Source of the DNA: Tunicatimonas sp964551335
GTDB taxonomy: Bacteria; Bacteroidota; Bacteroidia; Cytophagales; Cyclobacteriaceae
Direction of reading: 5' to 3'
Length of the DNA: 64,000 nt
Assembly (NCBI GenBank): GCA_964551335.1
Contig: CAZKCO010000005.1
Location: 124,001-188,000 of the forward strand
Positions 17,145-26,511 of this stretch are shown piece by piece (within the stretch, counting starts at the first letter, position 1; each line of letters starts with the position of its first letter). A program made the position numbers and the translations under genes. Under the pieces are notes generated by a model. The model did not search any database. It had not been told where the DNA came from and was given only the letters and a program-made list of their open reading frames with translations.

Positions 17145-17987
17145 ATGAAAAACATCTTAGTCCCTACTGATTTTTCTGACCAAGCTACCTATGCGCTAGA
17201 CTTGGCAGCTGATATTGCCCGGAAAAGTAAGGCCCGAGTACAACTGCTGAATGTAGTGGAAGCTCCGCACGGTTCTTCTTTTAATGCTATGGGCGAGGTT
17301 ACTATGCCCGATGCTTCGGATAACCTTTACTTTGTCCAGTTGATTGAATCAGCCAAAAAAAAGTTTGATGAAATGGCCGCTGATGGCAAATACTCAGACA
17401 TTAAGTTAGAAGGCTTGGTGGAGGTAGGTCACCCGTTCGAGCATATTTCCCGAAGTATTGCCGAACACGAGGTAGATTTGGTGGTGATGGGTACCCAAGG
17501 CTCATCCGGATTAGAAGAGATTTTTGTGGGCTCTAATACCGAGAAGGTAGTACGCCGAGTAGATTGCCCCGTACTAACAGTAAAGTCACTAGTGTCTACC
17601 GACAGCATTAAGAATATTGCTTTTGCTACGAACTTCCGCGATGACTACTCCAAACTAATTGAGCAATTGGTAAAGCTTCAGAAAATATTTGATGCCACCA
17701 TTCATATCGTTAGTATTAATACTCCCAGCAACTTTGAGAACGACCGCTACTACAAGCAGGCGATGAAAAAGTTTGCCGAAGAGCACCAACTGGAGAACTA
17801 TACTATGAATGTGTATAATGATGATCCGGAAGAAGATGGTATTATCTACTTTGCGGAAGATATTAATGCTGATATGATCGCTCTAGGTACCCATGGACGC
17901 ACTGGGATTGGGCGACTACTGAGCGGTAGCATTGCGGAAGATGTGGTAAACCACGCTAAACGGCCCGTCTGGACTTTTAAGCTCTAG
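17145..17987 (+). CDS. Universal stress protein with two UspA domains
   Basis: 280 residues from the ATG at 17145; an upstream in-frame TTG at 17136 is less likely. There are two tandem UspA domains, about 1-145 and 155-280, each with a Rossmann-like alpha/beta fold. The first starts MKNILVPTDFSDQATYALD and has the ATP-binding-type loop VVMGTQGSSGLEEIFVGSNTEKV. The second ends with ALGTHGRTGIGRLLSGSIAEDVV, the classical G-2x-G-9x-G-S/T loop. Such proteins bind nucleotides and respond to starvation or oxidative stress; no single reaction is known. It is preceded by a good -7 promoter element and ends seven bases from convergent pyrE. Confidence 0.92.
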   Translation: MKNILVPTDFSDQATYALDLAADIARKSKARVQLLNVVEAPHGSSFNAMGEVTMPDASDNLYFVQLIESAKKKFDEMAADGKYSDIKLEGLVEVGHPFEHISRSIAEHEVDLVVMGTQGSSGLEEIFVGSNTEKVVRRVDCPVLTVKSLVSTDSIKNIAFATNFRDDYSKLIEQLVKLQKIFDATIHIVSINTPSNFENDRYYKQAMKKFAEEHQLENYTMNVYNDDPEEDGIIYFAEDINADMIALGTHGRTGIGRLLSGSIAEDVVNHAKRPVWTFKL

Positions 17988-17994
17988 AACGAAC

Positions 17995-18648
17995 CTATGT
18001 TCCCCAGGTGCCGGGCGACTTGCGCCAACTTTGCAGTGACGAGAGGCTGGTTGTAGAGATCAAGTTCTGCTCTACCGCCTCTTTAATCAGCACATCGTAA
18101 TTGCATAGTGAGACAAACGGAATTTCGGCTTTAGCGAACAGTTCACGGGCTTGGTCAAATCCGTAGGTGAAGATAGAAATCAGGCCTAGCACTTCTAATC
18201 CCGAAAGGTCTAGTGCGGCAGCAGCTTTAGCCGAACTACCTCCGGTAGAAACCAGATCTTCAATTAGTACCACTTTTTGCCCCTGGGTAACTTCTCCTTC
18301 CACCAAATTGGCCATACCGTGGGTTTTAGGCTTAGGCCGCACATAAAGGAAAGGCAAATCCAGTGCATCGGCCACCAAGGCCCCTTGCGGAATCCCCGCA
18401 GTGGCAACACCCGCAATGGCATCCACTTCTGAAAATCTCCTCCGTACTACATCTACTAGCTCGTGTTTGATGTAAGTTCGCACATGCGGATAAGAGAGGG
18501 CGATCCGCCCGTCGCAATAAATAGGCGATTTCCAACCTGAACTCCAAGTATAGGGCCGCTCTGTACTTAGCTTAATCACTCCAATGTTAAGATACATACG
18601 GGCAATGCGCTCTGCTACCGATAAGTCTTTATGATCCGACCAACTCAT
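17995..18648 (-). CDS. pyrE: Orotate phosphoribosyltransferase
   Basis: The protein has 217 residues, normal for PyrE. It converts orotate and PRPP to orotidine monophosphate in pyrimidine synthesis. The PRPP-binding motif is VVLIEDLVSTGGSSAKAA. The flexible catalytic loop RPKPKTHGMANLVEG carries the conserved Lys and His residues. The substrate pocket region TSGWKSPIYCDGR matches the family. It is a single gene, convergent with the stress protein gene and divergent from the hybrid kinase. No PyrR-type attenuator is visible upstream. Confidence 0.95.
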   Translation of the reverse strand: MSWSDHKDLSVAERIARMYLNIGVIKLSTERPYTWSSGWKSPIYCDGRIALSYPHVRTYIKHELVDVVRRRFSEVDAIAGVATAGIPQGALVADALDLPFLYVRPKPKTHGMANLVEGEVTQGQKVVLIEDLVSTGGSSAKAAAALDLSGLEVLGLISIFTYGFDQARELFAKAEIPFVSLCNYDVLIKEAVEQNLISTTSLSSLQSWRKSPGTWGT

Positions 18649-18850
18649 GGCCGCAAATTAGCTAATTATTCTCTACAGAAAGGTGCTTTTTAGCAACTTT
18701 TTGTCCTTTTCAGGTAACGATAGCGCCCTAACAGGTAATGTATCATAGGTTTCGTCGGGTATTCCGATTTGAACTACTAAGTCATTAAATAGAATATTTA
18801 TCAAAAAAATTAAAATAAAAGTAGAAATATTACATTAAAAAGTTTTTTAT

Positions 18851-18858
18851 TATATTTG
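18851..18858 (+). promoter_or_regulatory. Bacteroidota-type -7 element for the hybrid histidine kinase
   Basis: TATATTTG, an exact TAnnTTTG match, lies 19 bases before the ATG at 18878 in a very AT-rich stretch. The -33 region has no clear TTTG. It is the same octamer as upstream of the stress protein gene. Confidence 0.6.
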
Positions 18859-18877
18859 CATTTGGCCAAGTATCAGT

Positions 18878-21800
18878 ATGATAAAAAATAGGTTGAGCGA
18901 GCTGTTTGAGAATGAAGATGAGGCTATTCTGCTACTCAATGAGCAGGGAAGCGTACTTTATCTTAATTCGCCCGCCTACCTTCTCTGGCCAGATTTAGCG
19001 AGAAACAGCCAACCCTCCATATTTTCTTTGTTGTCGCAAGACATTCACGATCAGTTACGGAAATTTTTAGCACTTACTGACTCAACTGACACTTCTATTT
19101 TTACCACCAAAGCCATACTTACCACTCAGCAGTTTCAGATACCCGCGCAGCTTTGGTTGAATAGAACCAACACTGCTCTGGGAAATGTATATACTGTAAT
19201 TGTTGAGAAGATAAACCGAGCCAACCCTAGCGATGAACCAACCTCTTTCTATAAATTCATAGCCGATCAATCTGCTGATGTAATATCGGTGTACGATCCA
19301 TATTTTAACTGCCTTTATGTAAATTATAATGCTCATCGAAAGCTTGGACACCGATTAGCAGATTATTATACTGGGCCTGGATTTTTGCAATTTGTTGAAC
19401 CGACCCATCGACGAGAGTTACAACAAAAGATTAAGAAAGACACCCAAAAAAGCGCACTATCTTCTGAGTATCATTATATTGCTCGGAAAAAAGACAATAA
19501 ATTAGTACGAGTTACTAATTATGTGAGCCGAATTTATACTAATAAGAAATTACACCTACTAGTCGCTAACGAAAGGATTTCTTCGGTGGAAGCTAATATA
19601 CCGACGTATAACCAAACTACTGAAAAGTTGATTCTTGTGGACGCAAACTATGCTGTAAGCTATCTTAGCCCGTCAGCGGCAGATGCATTCTCTTTGCTTA
19701 AGAAGTCTAATCTATCTTCAATATTTAAACTAGTTCATCCGGATGATCACCCTAAAGTTTTAGCCCATCAAGCGTCAGGCAAAAATCCGGTTAGTACTAC
19801 CGTCTCACTACGTTTGACCCAATCCTCGCTCTCCTATCTGATTGTAGACGCAACCATCGACCGCTTTTTCACTCATTACGGCCAGCTAGCCTATACGGCT
19901 ATTCGGTGGTCCGATGCTGCTGAGAAGCAACCCAATACCGTAGCACTAACTGAAGAACATGATTTTCTTATTGAAGATGCTCTTCACAGCAAAACACCTC
20001 CAAATCCTCAACCGGAGTCGGTTGTATTTTTCTTTCACGATGACCTAACTATTCAGTATGCCAGTCCGGTGGTACATAGTGTGCTGGGTTATACACCAGA
20101 AGAACTAATCGGATCAGACATCACTAATCTGATATACGGCAGTACGGCTCAAATAGCAAAAAATCGACTTCAGTCGGCTGTTTCCCAATTTGTTCCTAAC
20201 TTAGTATGCCTGATTAAAAAGAAAGACAGTACCTATCAACCTTTTGAACTAGCTTTTAAAACGATTGAAGAAGATAATGGGCCTCCCGCCTTATTCGCCA
20301 CGTTACATCCAATGAATTCTACTGACCCAAAGTTATTTCAATTGGTACTCGATCATTTGCCCGACGCAGTATTCCTGCTCCAGGCTGACGATCTCATTAT
20401 TCTGGAAGCAAATTCATCGGCCGTCACATTATTACAGCAGGAGCGATCTAAGCTAATTGGCACTGAGTTCTTCTCGGCATGGAAACCACGTGTTGGCGAG
20501 CAGTTACGTTCGTTCCTAAGCCAGGGTACTGATTATGCTACTCAAGACATACAATATACCACTCCCGGCGGCCACTCCTTCTGGGGGAATACTACTGTCA
20601 AGCCTATGACCGGTGGACCTATGCAGCAGGGCGATGTGATTGTGCTACGAATTGTTGATATTACCGACCGCAAAAATCAGGAATTGGAGCTGAAAAAAAG
20701 CCAAGGCTCTACCGAAGAATCATTTAAGTCTCGTGAGAGATTTTTATCTCAAATAAGCCACGAAATCCGAACTCCTCTAAACGCAGTACTCGGAATGACG
20801 CACCTCATGCTACAAAGCAACCCCCGAGAAGATCAGAAAAAGCTACTGCAAACCTTGAAATTTTCTGGCGACAACCTGACTGCTCTGATTAATGATATCC
20901 TGGACTTTTCTAAAATAGAGGCTGGACAATTGCGGTTAGAAAATAAGGAGTTTAACCTGGTTGAATTTATTCAGGGTATAAAAATAACTTACAAAAGTTT
21001 AGTAAATGACCGGGGAATAATATTTCGCCTGCTGATAGAAGACGAAGTACCTACCTTTGTGCTGGGTGATGTTAACCGGCTGGGTCAGATACTTAATAAC
21101 TTGTTGAACAACGCGGTGAAATTCACCGAAGAGGGGCAAATTGTACTGAGCGTTTACGTAGAAAGGGAGGAGAGCGAACAGTACATTCTCCTCTTTGAAG
21201 TGGCTGATACCGGTATCGGAATTTCCGAAGAGAAGCTCCCGATTATTTTTGAACCCTACCAGCAGGCAGGCCCCAGCAAATACGGTGGCACCGGCTTAGG
21301 GTTATCTATTGTCAAAAACATTGTAGAATTACAAGAAGGGCATATTTCAGTGCAAAGCACCGAAGGAAAGGGGACTACTTTCCGCGTGGCCCTTCCTTTC
21401 GGAAAATCGAGCCAATCTGATCAAGCTCAGAAAATCTCTACTCAGAATTTTATGGCCGAATTCCAGTCGCTGGAAGGTCTGAGGGTGCTGTACGTGGAAG
21501 ATGTTATTCCTAACCAACTGCTTATGGAAGGGCTTTCCAATAAATGGGACGTGCAACTCGACACTGCCCTGAACGGCCTGGAAGCCCTCCAAAAAGTGAA
21601 GAATAATCAATACGATCTGATTTTAATGGATATTCAAATGCCCGAAATGGATGGCTACGAAACCACTCGCGAGATCAGAAATCTTAAAGATTCGCATTAC
21701 GAAAATATTCCGATCATCGCCCTTACGGCTTCAGTGTCAGACGGAACCAAGCAGCGAATCCAGGAAACTGGGATGAACGACTATATTTCCAAACCTATTA

Positions 21801-22252
21801 ATCCCCGGGATTTGCACCAAAAATTAGCAGATTTAGCCAAGAAGCGATCTACTATTGATTCGTCTTCTACTGGGGCTGAAGAAGCTGAGGCAGTTGTCTC
21901 TAACGGGATAAATCCGAACTTTGACCAACTGCACGAATTATACGAGGATGACCCGGCCGGCTACGTAGAAATACTAGAGCAAATTCAGCGGCTGACACTG
22001 GAATGCTTTCCTAAGATTATAACTTCTATCCAGCGGAACGATGAAGAAACCCTGCGGTTTAACTGTCACAAAATAATGTCGTACATTCGCTTACTACAGT
22101 TAAATACGCTGGAGATTCTACTTGAGCAGGCGAAGAGTTTCGTAAGTGAGAAGTCTTCTGTTACTTCCTCAGATCGTATGATACAACAGTTGACCCGGCA
22201 GTTTGACAAACTAGAACAATATATCTCTAACGAAATAACCACCCACTCCTAG
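18878..22252 (+). CDS. Soluble hybrid histidine kinase: several PAS, HisKA, HATPase, receiver, HPt-like
   Basis: The protein has 1124 residues and no transmembrane helix or signal peptide, so it senses a cytoplasmic cue. Four or five PAS-like modules fill residues 1-600; the clearest are at about 130-240 and 380-600, with PAS phrases such as GYTPEELIGSD and VIVLRIVDITDRK. The HisKA domain has the phospho-accepting His628 in SQISHEIRTPLN. The HATPase domain has NNLLNNAVKFT, DTGIGI and GGTGLGLSI. The receiver domain has Asp918 in LILMDIQMPEMDGYE. The last 110 residues look like an HPt domain with candidate His1064 in FNCHKIMSY. A whole phosphorelay could therefore run within one chain. A short gap leads to the NIPSNAP gene. 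The signal is unknown. Confidence 0.9.
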   Translation: MIKNRLSELFENEDEAILLLNEQGSVLYLNSPAYLLWPDLARNSQPSIFSLLSQDIHDQLRKFLALTDSTDTSIFTTKAILTTQQFQIPAQLWLNRTNTALGNVYTVIVEKINRANPSDEPTSFYKFIADQSADVISVYDPYFNCLYVNYNAHRKLGHRLADYYTGPGFLQFVEPTHRRELQQKIKKDTQKSALSSEYHYIARKKDNKLVRVTNYVSRIYTNKKLHLLVANERISSVEANIPTYNQTTEKLILVDANYAVSYLSPSAADAFSLLKKSNLSSIFKLVHPDDHPKVLAHQASGKNPVSTTVSLRLTQSSLSYLIVDATIDRFFTHYGQLAYTAIRWSDAAEKQPNTVALTEEHDFLIEDALHSKTPPNPQPESVVFFFHDDLTIQYASPVVHSVLGYTPEELIGSDITNLIYGSTAQIAKNRLQSAVSQFVPNLVCLIKKKDSTYQPFELAFKTIEEDNGPPALFATLHPMNSTDPKLFQLVLDHLPDAVFLLQADDLIILEANSSAVTLLQQERSKLIGTEFFSAWKPRVGEQLRSFLSQGTDYATQDIQYTTPGGHSFWGNTTVKPMTGGPMQQGDVIVLRIVDITDRKNQELELKKSQGSTEESFKSRERFLSQISHEIRTPLNAVLGMTHLMLQSNPREDQKKLLQTLKFSGDNLTALINDILDFSKIEAGQLRLENKEFNLVEFIQGIKITYKSLVNDRGIIFRLLIEDEVPTFVLGDVNRLGQILNNLLNNAVKFTEEGQIVLSVYVEREESEQYILLFEVADTGIGISEEKLPIIFEPYQQAGPSKYGGTGLGLSIVKNIVELQEGHISVQSTEGKGTTFRVALPFGKSSQSDQAQKISTQNFMAEFQSLEGLRVLYVEDVIPNQLLMEGLSNKWDVQLDTALNGLEALQKVKNNQYDLILMDIQMPEMDGYETTREIRNLKDSHYENIPIIALTASVSDGTKQRIQETGMNDYISKPINPRDLHQKLADLAKKRSTIDSSSTGAEEAEAVVSNGINPNFDQLHELYEDDPAGYVEILEQIQRLTLECFPKIITSIQRNDEETLRFNCHKIMSYIRLLQLNTLEILLEQAKSFVSEKSSVTSSDRMIQQLTRQFDKLEQYISNEITTHS

Positions 22253-22264
22253 ACACAACCTCTT

Positions 22265-23032
22265 ATGAACCGAAGAAATTTCATTCAGCAATCTACTTTA
22301 GCCGCCGCTAGCGTTGGTGTTTTTTCCAGACCTACCATTGCCGATCAGCAGTACTACGAATGGCGTACCTACCAACTGAAGTCGAGGGGCAAGATGGGAG
22401 CATTTGACGAATACTTGCAAGAAGCCTTTATACCCGCGATGAACGCAATTGGTGTGAAGAACGTAGGAGTATTTACCGAAATGGGGTTATCCGACCCGCC
22501 CCGCCTGCATTTACTGCTTCCCTTCAGCAGCCTGGAAGAATTTGCACAAAGTACCCCTGCCATGCTCGAGCAGGGAGTCTTTCAGGAAAACAGCGCATCC
22601 TTCGCCGAAAGCGATTCTCCTACCAACCCCCAATTTGTTCGTTACCAAAATTCACTGATGCGGGCATTTGCGGCCATTCCGCAAATGAAAGTACCGGAAG
22701 CCCAGGAGAGAATTTTTGAGTTACGAACCTACGAGGGTTTCAACGATGATGCGGTACGTCGTAAAATCGCCATGTTCAACGACGATGAACTACCTATCTT
22801 CTACGAAACGGGCCTTGATCCGGTCTTTTTTGGGGAGACATTGATTGGGCAACACTTGCCGCAGCTTACCTACATGCTAACCTTCCGCGATATGGAAGAG
22901 CGGGACGCCAACTGGAAGAAATTTATTGATCATCCGGAATGGAAGCGAGTATCGGGCTTACCAAAGTACGCTGACTCAGTATCAAATATACACCGGGTCT
23001 TTCTGGAGCCAACACCTTACTCACAGGTTTGA
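22265..23032 (+). CDS. NIPSNAP family protein with a Tat-like signal
   Basis: The protein has 255 residues. The N-terminus MNRRNFIQQSTLAAASVGVF is a twin-arginine-type signal, so it is probably exported folded. Two repeats of the NIPSNAP ferredoxin-like module follow: one begins YYEWRTYQLKSRGKMGAFDEYL, the second RIFELRTYEGFNDDAVRRKIAMF. This matches family members with two dimeric alpha/beta barrel units. The biochemical role of bacterial NIPSNAP proteins is not established. It starts 12 bases after the hybrid kinase gene and may share its transcript. Its last 16 bases overlap the 3' end of convergent mutS. Confidence 0.85.
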   Translation: MNRRNFIQQSTLAAASVGVFSRPTIADQQYYEWRTYQLKSRGKMGAFDEYLQEAFIPAMNAIGVKNVGVFTEMGLSDPPRLHLLLPFSSLEEFAQSTPAMLEQGVFQENSASFAESDSPTNPQFVRYQNSLMRAFAAIPQMKVPEAQERIFELRTYEGFNDDAVRRKIAMFNDDELPIFYETGLDPVFFGETLIGQHLPQLTYMLTFRDMEERDANWKKFIDHPEWKRVSGLPKYADSVSNIHRVFLEPTPYSQV

Positions 23033-25644
23033 GCCTGCAGTAACATCTGAATTTCGTTCAGCTTCAGCAACGCCTCAATGGGAGACAGCGTATTGATATC
23101 GGTATGCTGGAGAATCTCTTGCACTTGCGCCCAGCGGGGATCCAACTCGAATAATTGAAGCTGTGTCTGGCTTTTCGGCACACTACTCAAGGCCTCGTGA
23201 TTGGAGTGGCTGATTTTATCCCGCTCCAGATGGTGCATGATCTCGTTAGCTCGCTGCACTACCTGGGTGGGCATTCCCGCCATCTGCGCTACATGAATAC
23301 CGAAGCTATGCTGGCTTCCACCTTCCCGCAGCTGGCGAATAAACAGAATATTGTTGCCTACTTCTTTCACCGCCACATTATAATTCTTCACCCGGGGTAA
23401 GTCATTAGCCAATTGGTTTAATTCGTGGTAGTGGGTGGCAAACAGCGTCTTGGCGCGGCACTTCGGATGATTGTGCAGGTACTCTACCAGCGACCAGGCG
23501 ATGGAGATACCATCGTAGGTGCTGGTGCCGCGACCGATTTCATCCATGAGCACCAAACTGCGGTGGCTCAGATTATTCATAATGCTGGCCGTTTCGTTCA
23601 TCTCTACCATAAAGGTAGACTCTCCCTTGGCCAGATTATCAGAGGCTCCTACGCGAGTAAACACCTTATCAATCAGCCCAATCTCAGCCGCTTCAGCGGG
23701 TACAAACGAACCCATTTGGGCCATTAGTACGATCAGTGCCGTTTGTCGGAGCAGCGCTGATTTTCCGGCCATATTGGGGCCGGTAATAATCATAATCTGC
23801 TGCTCTTCACTATCCAGCCGAATATCATTAGGCACGTAGGGTTCTCCCGGCGGTAGTTGCCGCTCAATCACCGGGTGACGCCCCTGCTTAATCTCAATCT
23901 TATCTGAATCAAGAAGATGAGGTTTTACGTAGCGATACTGCTGCGCAGCTTTGGCGAAAGATGAAAGACTATCTAAGCGGGCCAGTGTACGAGCGTTCTG
24001 CTGAACTTCTTTAATGTAGCGAGTGGCGAACAATACGAGTTGCTGAAACAAGCGCTGCTCAATCTGCACCAGTTGCTCTTCGGCATTTAGAATTTTCTCT
24101 TCATAGGTTTTTAGCTCTTCGGTAATGTAGCGCTCGGCGTTTACCAGCGTTTGTTTACGAATCCAGCCTTCGGGCACTTTATTCTTATGCGCGTTAGACA
24201 CTTCCAGGTAGTAGCCGAACACTTTATTATATGCCAGCTTTAATGACGAAATTCCGGTATTTTCTACTTCCCGCTCCCGTATCTGGGCCAAATAATCCTT
24301 GCCCGAGTAAGCAATCCCCCGTAGTTCATCCAATTGCTCGTCCACCCCATCTTTAATCAAATTCCCCTGGTTAGCCACAATCGGCGGCTCCTCTTTCAGT
24401 TGCTGTTCTATCTTATCCAGTAGCTCCTGACAGGGGTGCAGATGCTGAGCAATTTTTTGCAGCGAAGTTTGTTCGGCGATTGACAGCAACTCGCGGATGG
24501 GAACAGCCTGCTGCAGAGAATTCTTTAGCTGAATCATCTCCCGAGGGTTGATGCGCCCTGCCGCCACTTTGGAAATTAGCCGCTCCAAATCACTCATGGC
24601 CTTCAAGTGACCCTCTACCGCCTGGTGTAATTCCGGTTGAGCCAGCAATGCCTCTACCGTATCCAGCCGCTCCTCAATCGTTTTGGCTGATTTCAGGGGC
24701 AGCACCATCCACTTGCGCAGCAGGCGAGCCCCCATAGCGGTACTGGTGCAGTCGAGTACGTCAATTAACGGCACACCACCCTCTTGCTGAGCGTGCAGCA
24801 GCTCCAGATTGCGAATAGTAAATTTATCCAGCCACACGTAACGGTTGGCTTCCAGCCGGGCAATCGTTGTAATATGCTGCACTTTGTGGTGCTCGGTGGC
24901 TTCCAGGTAATGGAGGATGGCACCGGCAGCGATAATACCTTCGGTTAATGCCTCTATCCCGAAACCTTTCAGACTAGGTGTTTTAAAATGAGCAGTTAGT
25001 TTTTCGTAGGCATGATCGTGGTGGTACAGCCACTCGTCCAGGCGGTAGGTCGGATGCTCGTCACCGAACATCTGCTGAAACTGAGATCGGCAGTTTTTGC
25101 AATACAAAATCTCAGAAGGCGCAAAGCTTTGAATAAGTTTTTCAGCGTACTCCTGTGAACCAACCGCGGTCAAAAACTCCCCAGTCGACACATCCAGCAG
25201 AGCTAACCCTATTTGCTGCTTCCCAAAATGTACGGAAGCTAGATAATTATTTTGCTTCTGATTCAGCACCTGATCGTTGAACGACAAGCCGGGAGTGACC
25301 AGCTCAGTTACACCCCGCTTCACCACGCCGCGAGCAAAGCGCGGGTCTTCCAGTTGGTCACAAATAGCTACCCGGTAACCCGCTCTTACCAGCTTGGTGA
25401 GGTAATTGTCCAATGCGTGGTGGGGAAAGCCTGCCAGTTCCACATCCGAGGCCGAACCGTTAGCCCGCTTGGTCAACACAATATCCAGTACCTTACTAGC
25501 GGTAATAGCATCTTCGCCGAAAGTTTCGTAAAAATCGCCCACCCGAAATAGTAAAATTGCCCCCGGATACTGAGTTTTCACCCGGTTATACTGGCGCATT
25601 AGGGGAGTATCTTTCTTCGAAGATTTATTCTTGGAGGCAGGCAT
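23017..25644 (-). CDS. mutS: DNA mismatch repair protein MutS
   Basis: The protein has 875 residues, standard MutS1 length. The mismatch-reading Phe-x-Glu lies in FRVGDFYETFGEDA in the N-terminal domain. The clamp and lever domains fill the middle. The ABC-type ATPase shows Walker A GPNMAGKSALLRQ, a signature-like GESTFMVEMNETA, Walker B LVLMDEIGRGTSTYDG and the H-loop TLFATHYHEL. A C-terminal helical tail for dimer or tetramer contacts is present. MutS binds mispairs and recruits MutL. The 3' end overlaps the NIPSNAP gene by 16 bases tail to tail. A good promoter lies at 25677-25708. Confidence 0.97.
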   Translation of the reverse strand: MPASKNKSSKKDTPLMRQYNRVKTQYPGAILLFRVGDFYETFGEDAITASKVLDIVLTKRANGSASDVELAGFPHHALDNYLTKLVRAGYRVAICDQLEDPRFARGVVKRGVTELVTPGLSFNDQVLNQKQNNYLASVHFGKQQIGLALLDVSTGEFLTAVGSQEYAEKLIQSFAPSEILYCKNCRSQFQQMFGDEHPTYRLDEWLYHHDHAYEKLTAHFKTPSLKGFGIEALTEGIIAAGAILHYLEATEHHKVQHITTIARLEANRYVWLDKFTIRNLELLHAQQEGGVPLIDVLDCTSTAMGARLLRKWMVLPLKSAKTIEERLDTVEALLAQPELHQAVEGHLKAMSDLERLISKVAAGRINPREMIQLKNSLQQAVPIRELLSIAEQTSLQKIAQHLHPCQELLDKIEQQLKEEPPIVANQGNLIKDGVDEQLDELRGIAYSGKDYLAQIREREVENTGISSLKLAYNKVFGYYLEVSNAHKNKVPEGWIRKQTLVNAERYITEELKTYEEKILNAEEQLVQIEQRLFQQLVLFATRYIKEVQQNARTLARLDSLSSFAKAAQQYRYVKPHLLDSDKIEIKQGRHPVIERQLPPGEPYVPNDIRLDSEEQQIMIITGPNMAGKSALLRQTALIVLMAQMGSFVPAEAAEIGLIDKVFTRVGASDNLAKGESTFMVEMNETASIMNNLSHRSLVLMDEIGRGTSTYDGISIAWSLVEYLHNHPKCRAKTLFATHYHELNQLANDLPRVKNYNVAVKEVGNNILFIRQLREGGSQHSFGIHVAQMAGMPTQVVQRANEIMHHLERDKISHSNHEALSSVPKSQTQLQLFELDPRWAQVQEILQHTDINTLSPIEALLKLNEIQMLLQAQTCE

Positions 25645-25676
25645 AGTTCTGTTGCTTTAGCACTTGACAGATTCTA

Positions 25677-25708
25677 CAAATGTAATCTTTCAGGAAAGGT
25701 TAGGCAAA
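25677..25708 (-). promoter_or_regulatory. Promoter for mutS (TTTG - 20 bases - TACATTTG)
   Basis: Read on the minus strand, TTTG (25708-25705) is followed after 20 bases by TACATTTG (25684-25677). Both the Bacteroidota -33 TTTG and -7 TAnnTTTG elements match with accepted spacing, about 33 bases upstream of the mutS ATG. This is the best complete promoter match in the window. Confidence 0.65.
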
Positions 25709-25800
25709 AGAAATTCGCGACTAAACAATTCTAAGTCAAGTTGTCTTGTTAAGTTACAAAATTTCGTTCTCCTTTACAGTAGTGTCAACCAAAGCAACCT

Positions 25801-26331
25801 ATGAGAAAATTAAAGAATGAGGAGTTAAACCGATTGAGCGTAGATGAATACAAGGCTGAAAAGAAACGTCCAATCATTGTAGTGTTGGACAATGTTCGTA
25901 GCATGCACAACGTTGGGTCGGCCTTCCGCACCGCCGATGCTTTTCTCATTGAAAAAATCTACCTCTGCGGGATTACTGCTCAGCCGCCCCACCGCGATAT
26001 TAATAAAACCGCTCTAGGAGCCACCGAATCAGTAGCCTGGACGTACCGCGAGAAAACTATTGAAGCGGTAGAAGAACTGAAGGAAGCAGGGTACAAAATT
26101 ATTTGTGTAGAGCAGGTTGATGAAAGTGTGCCCTTACAGGATTTTATGCCTTACCACGATGGCAAGTACTGTATCATCTTTGGGAATGAAGTTTTTGGAG
26201 TAGAGGATGAGGTAGTAGCCGAGGCCGATACCTGCCTGGAGATCCCCCAGTTCGGCACCAAACACTCACTGAATGTTTCGGTGAGTATTGGTATTGTGAT
26301 GTGGGATTTTTTCAAGAAACTAGAGGACTAG
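25801..26331 (+). CDS. RNA methyltransferase, TrmH/SpoU family
   Basis: The protein has 176 residues, a compact SPOUT methyltransferase. It transfers methyl from S-adenosylmethionine to a ribose 2'-hydroxyl of tRNA or rRNA. Motif 1 is LDNVRSMHNVGSAFRTADAF, with the conserved Asn and Arg. Motif 2 is IIFGNEVFGVEDEVV. Motif 3 is LEIPQFGTKHSLNVSVSIGI, which forms the knotted cofactor pocket. No extra RNA-binding domain is present, so the target is uncertain; TrmH-like tRNA G18 or an rRNA site are options. It is transcribed divergently from mutS. Confidence 0.92.
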   Translation: MRKLKNEELNRLSVDEYKAEKKRPIIVVLDNVRSMHNVGSAFRTADAFLIEKIYLCGITAQPPHRDINKTALGATESVAWTYREKTIEAVEELKEAGYKIICVEQVDESVPLQDFMPYHDGKYCIIFGNEVFGVEDEVVAEADTCLEIPQFGTKHSLNVSVSIGIVMWDFFKKLED

Positions 26332-26420
26332 CAGAAAAGCGAAGGAGGGTGTTTGGTTAGTCTAGTAGGTCAGCAGGCCTCAATGTACTATTTTTTCGAT
26401 GTGCTACGCAAATTTTTCTC

Positions 26421-26441
26421 GGAGAATACCAGGTATTCTCC
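26421..26441. terminator. Perfect hairpin after the SpoU methyltransferase gene
   Basis: GGAGAATACC and GGTATTCTCC form ten-base arms around a single A. The sequence is perfectly palindromic and lies about 90 bases after the methyltransferase stop and 70 before the Nudix gene. Only a weak T-rich run (ttcatttatt) follows on the plus strand. It is a terminator candidate, but the one-base centre also fits a dimeric regulator operator. Confidence 0.45.
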
Positions 26442-26511
26442 TTCATTTATTACATCTCCCCCGTCTTTTGCTACTAATTAAGTAAATTTCAGTAGTCTAC
26501 TCACGAAAAAT

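Noticed and set aside
23017..23032. mutS and NIPSNAP overlap as a sign of a wrong frame
   Set aside because: Both stops are clear and both proteins have normal ends, so a 16-base convergent overlap is accepted.
26421..26441. Palindrome taken as an SOS-type operator
   Set aside because: The sequence does not match known LexA boxes; kept as a terminator or unknown operator candidate.
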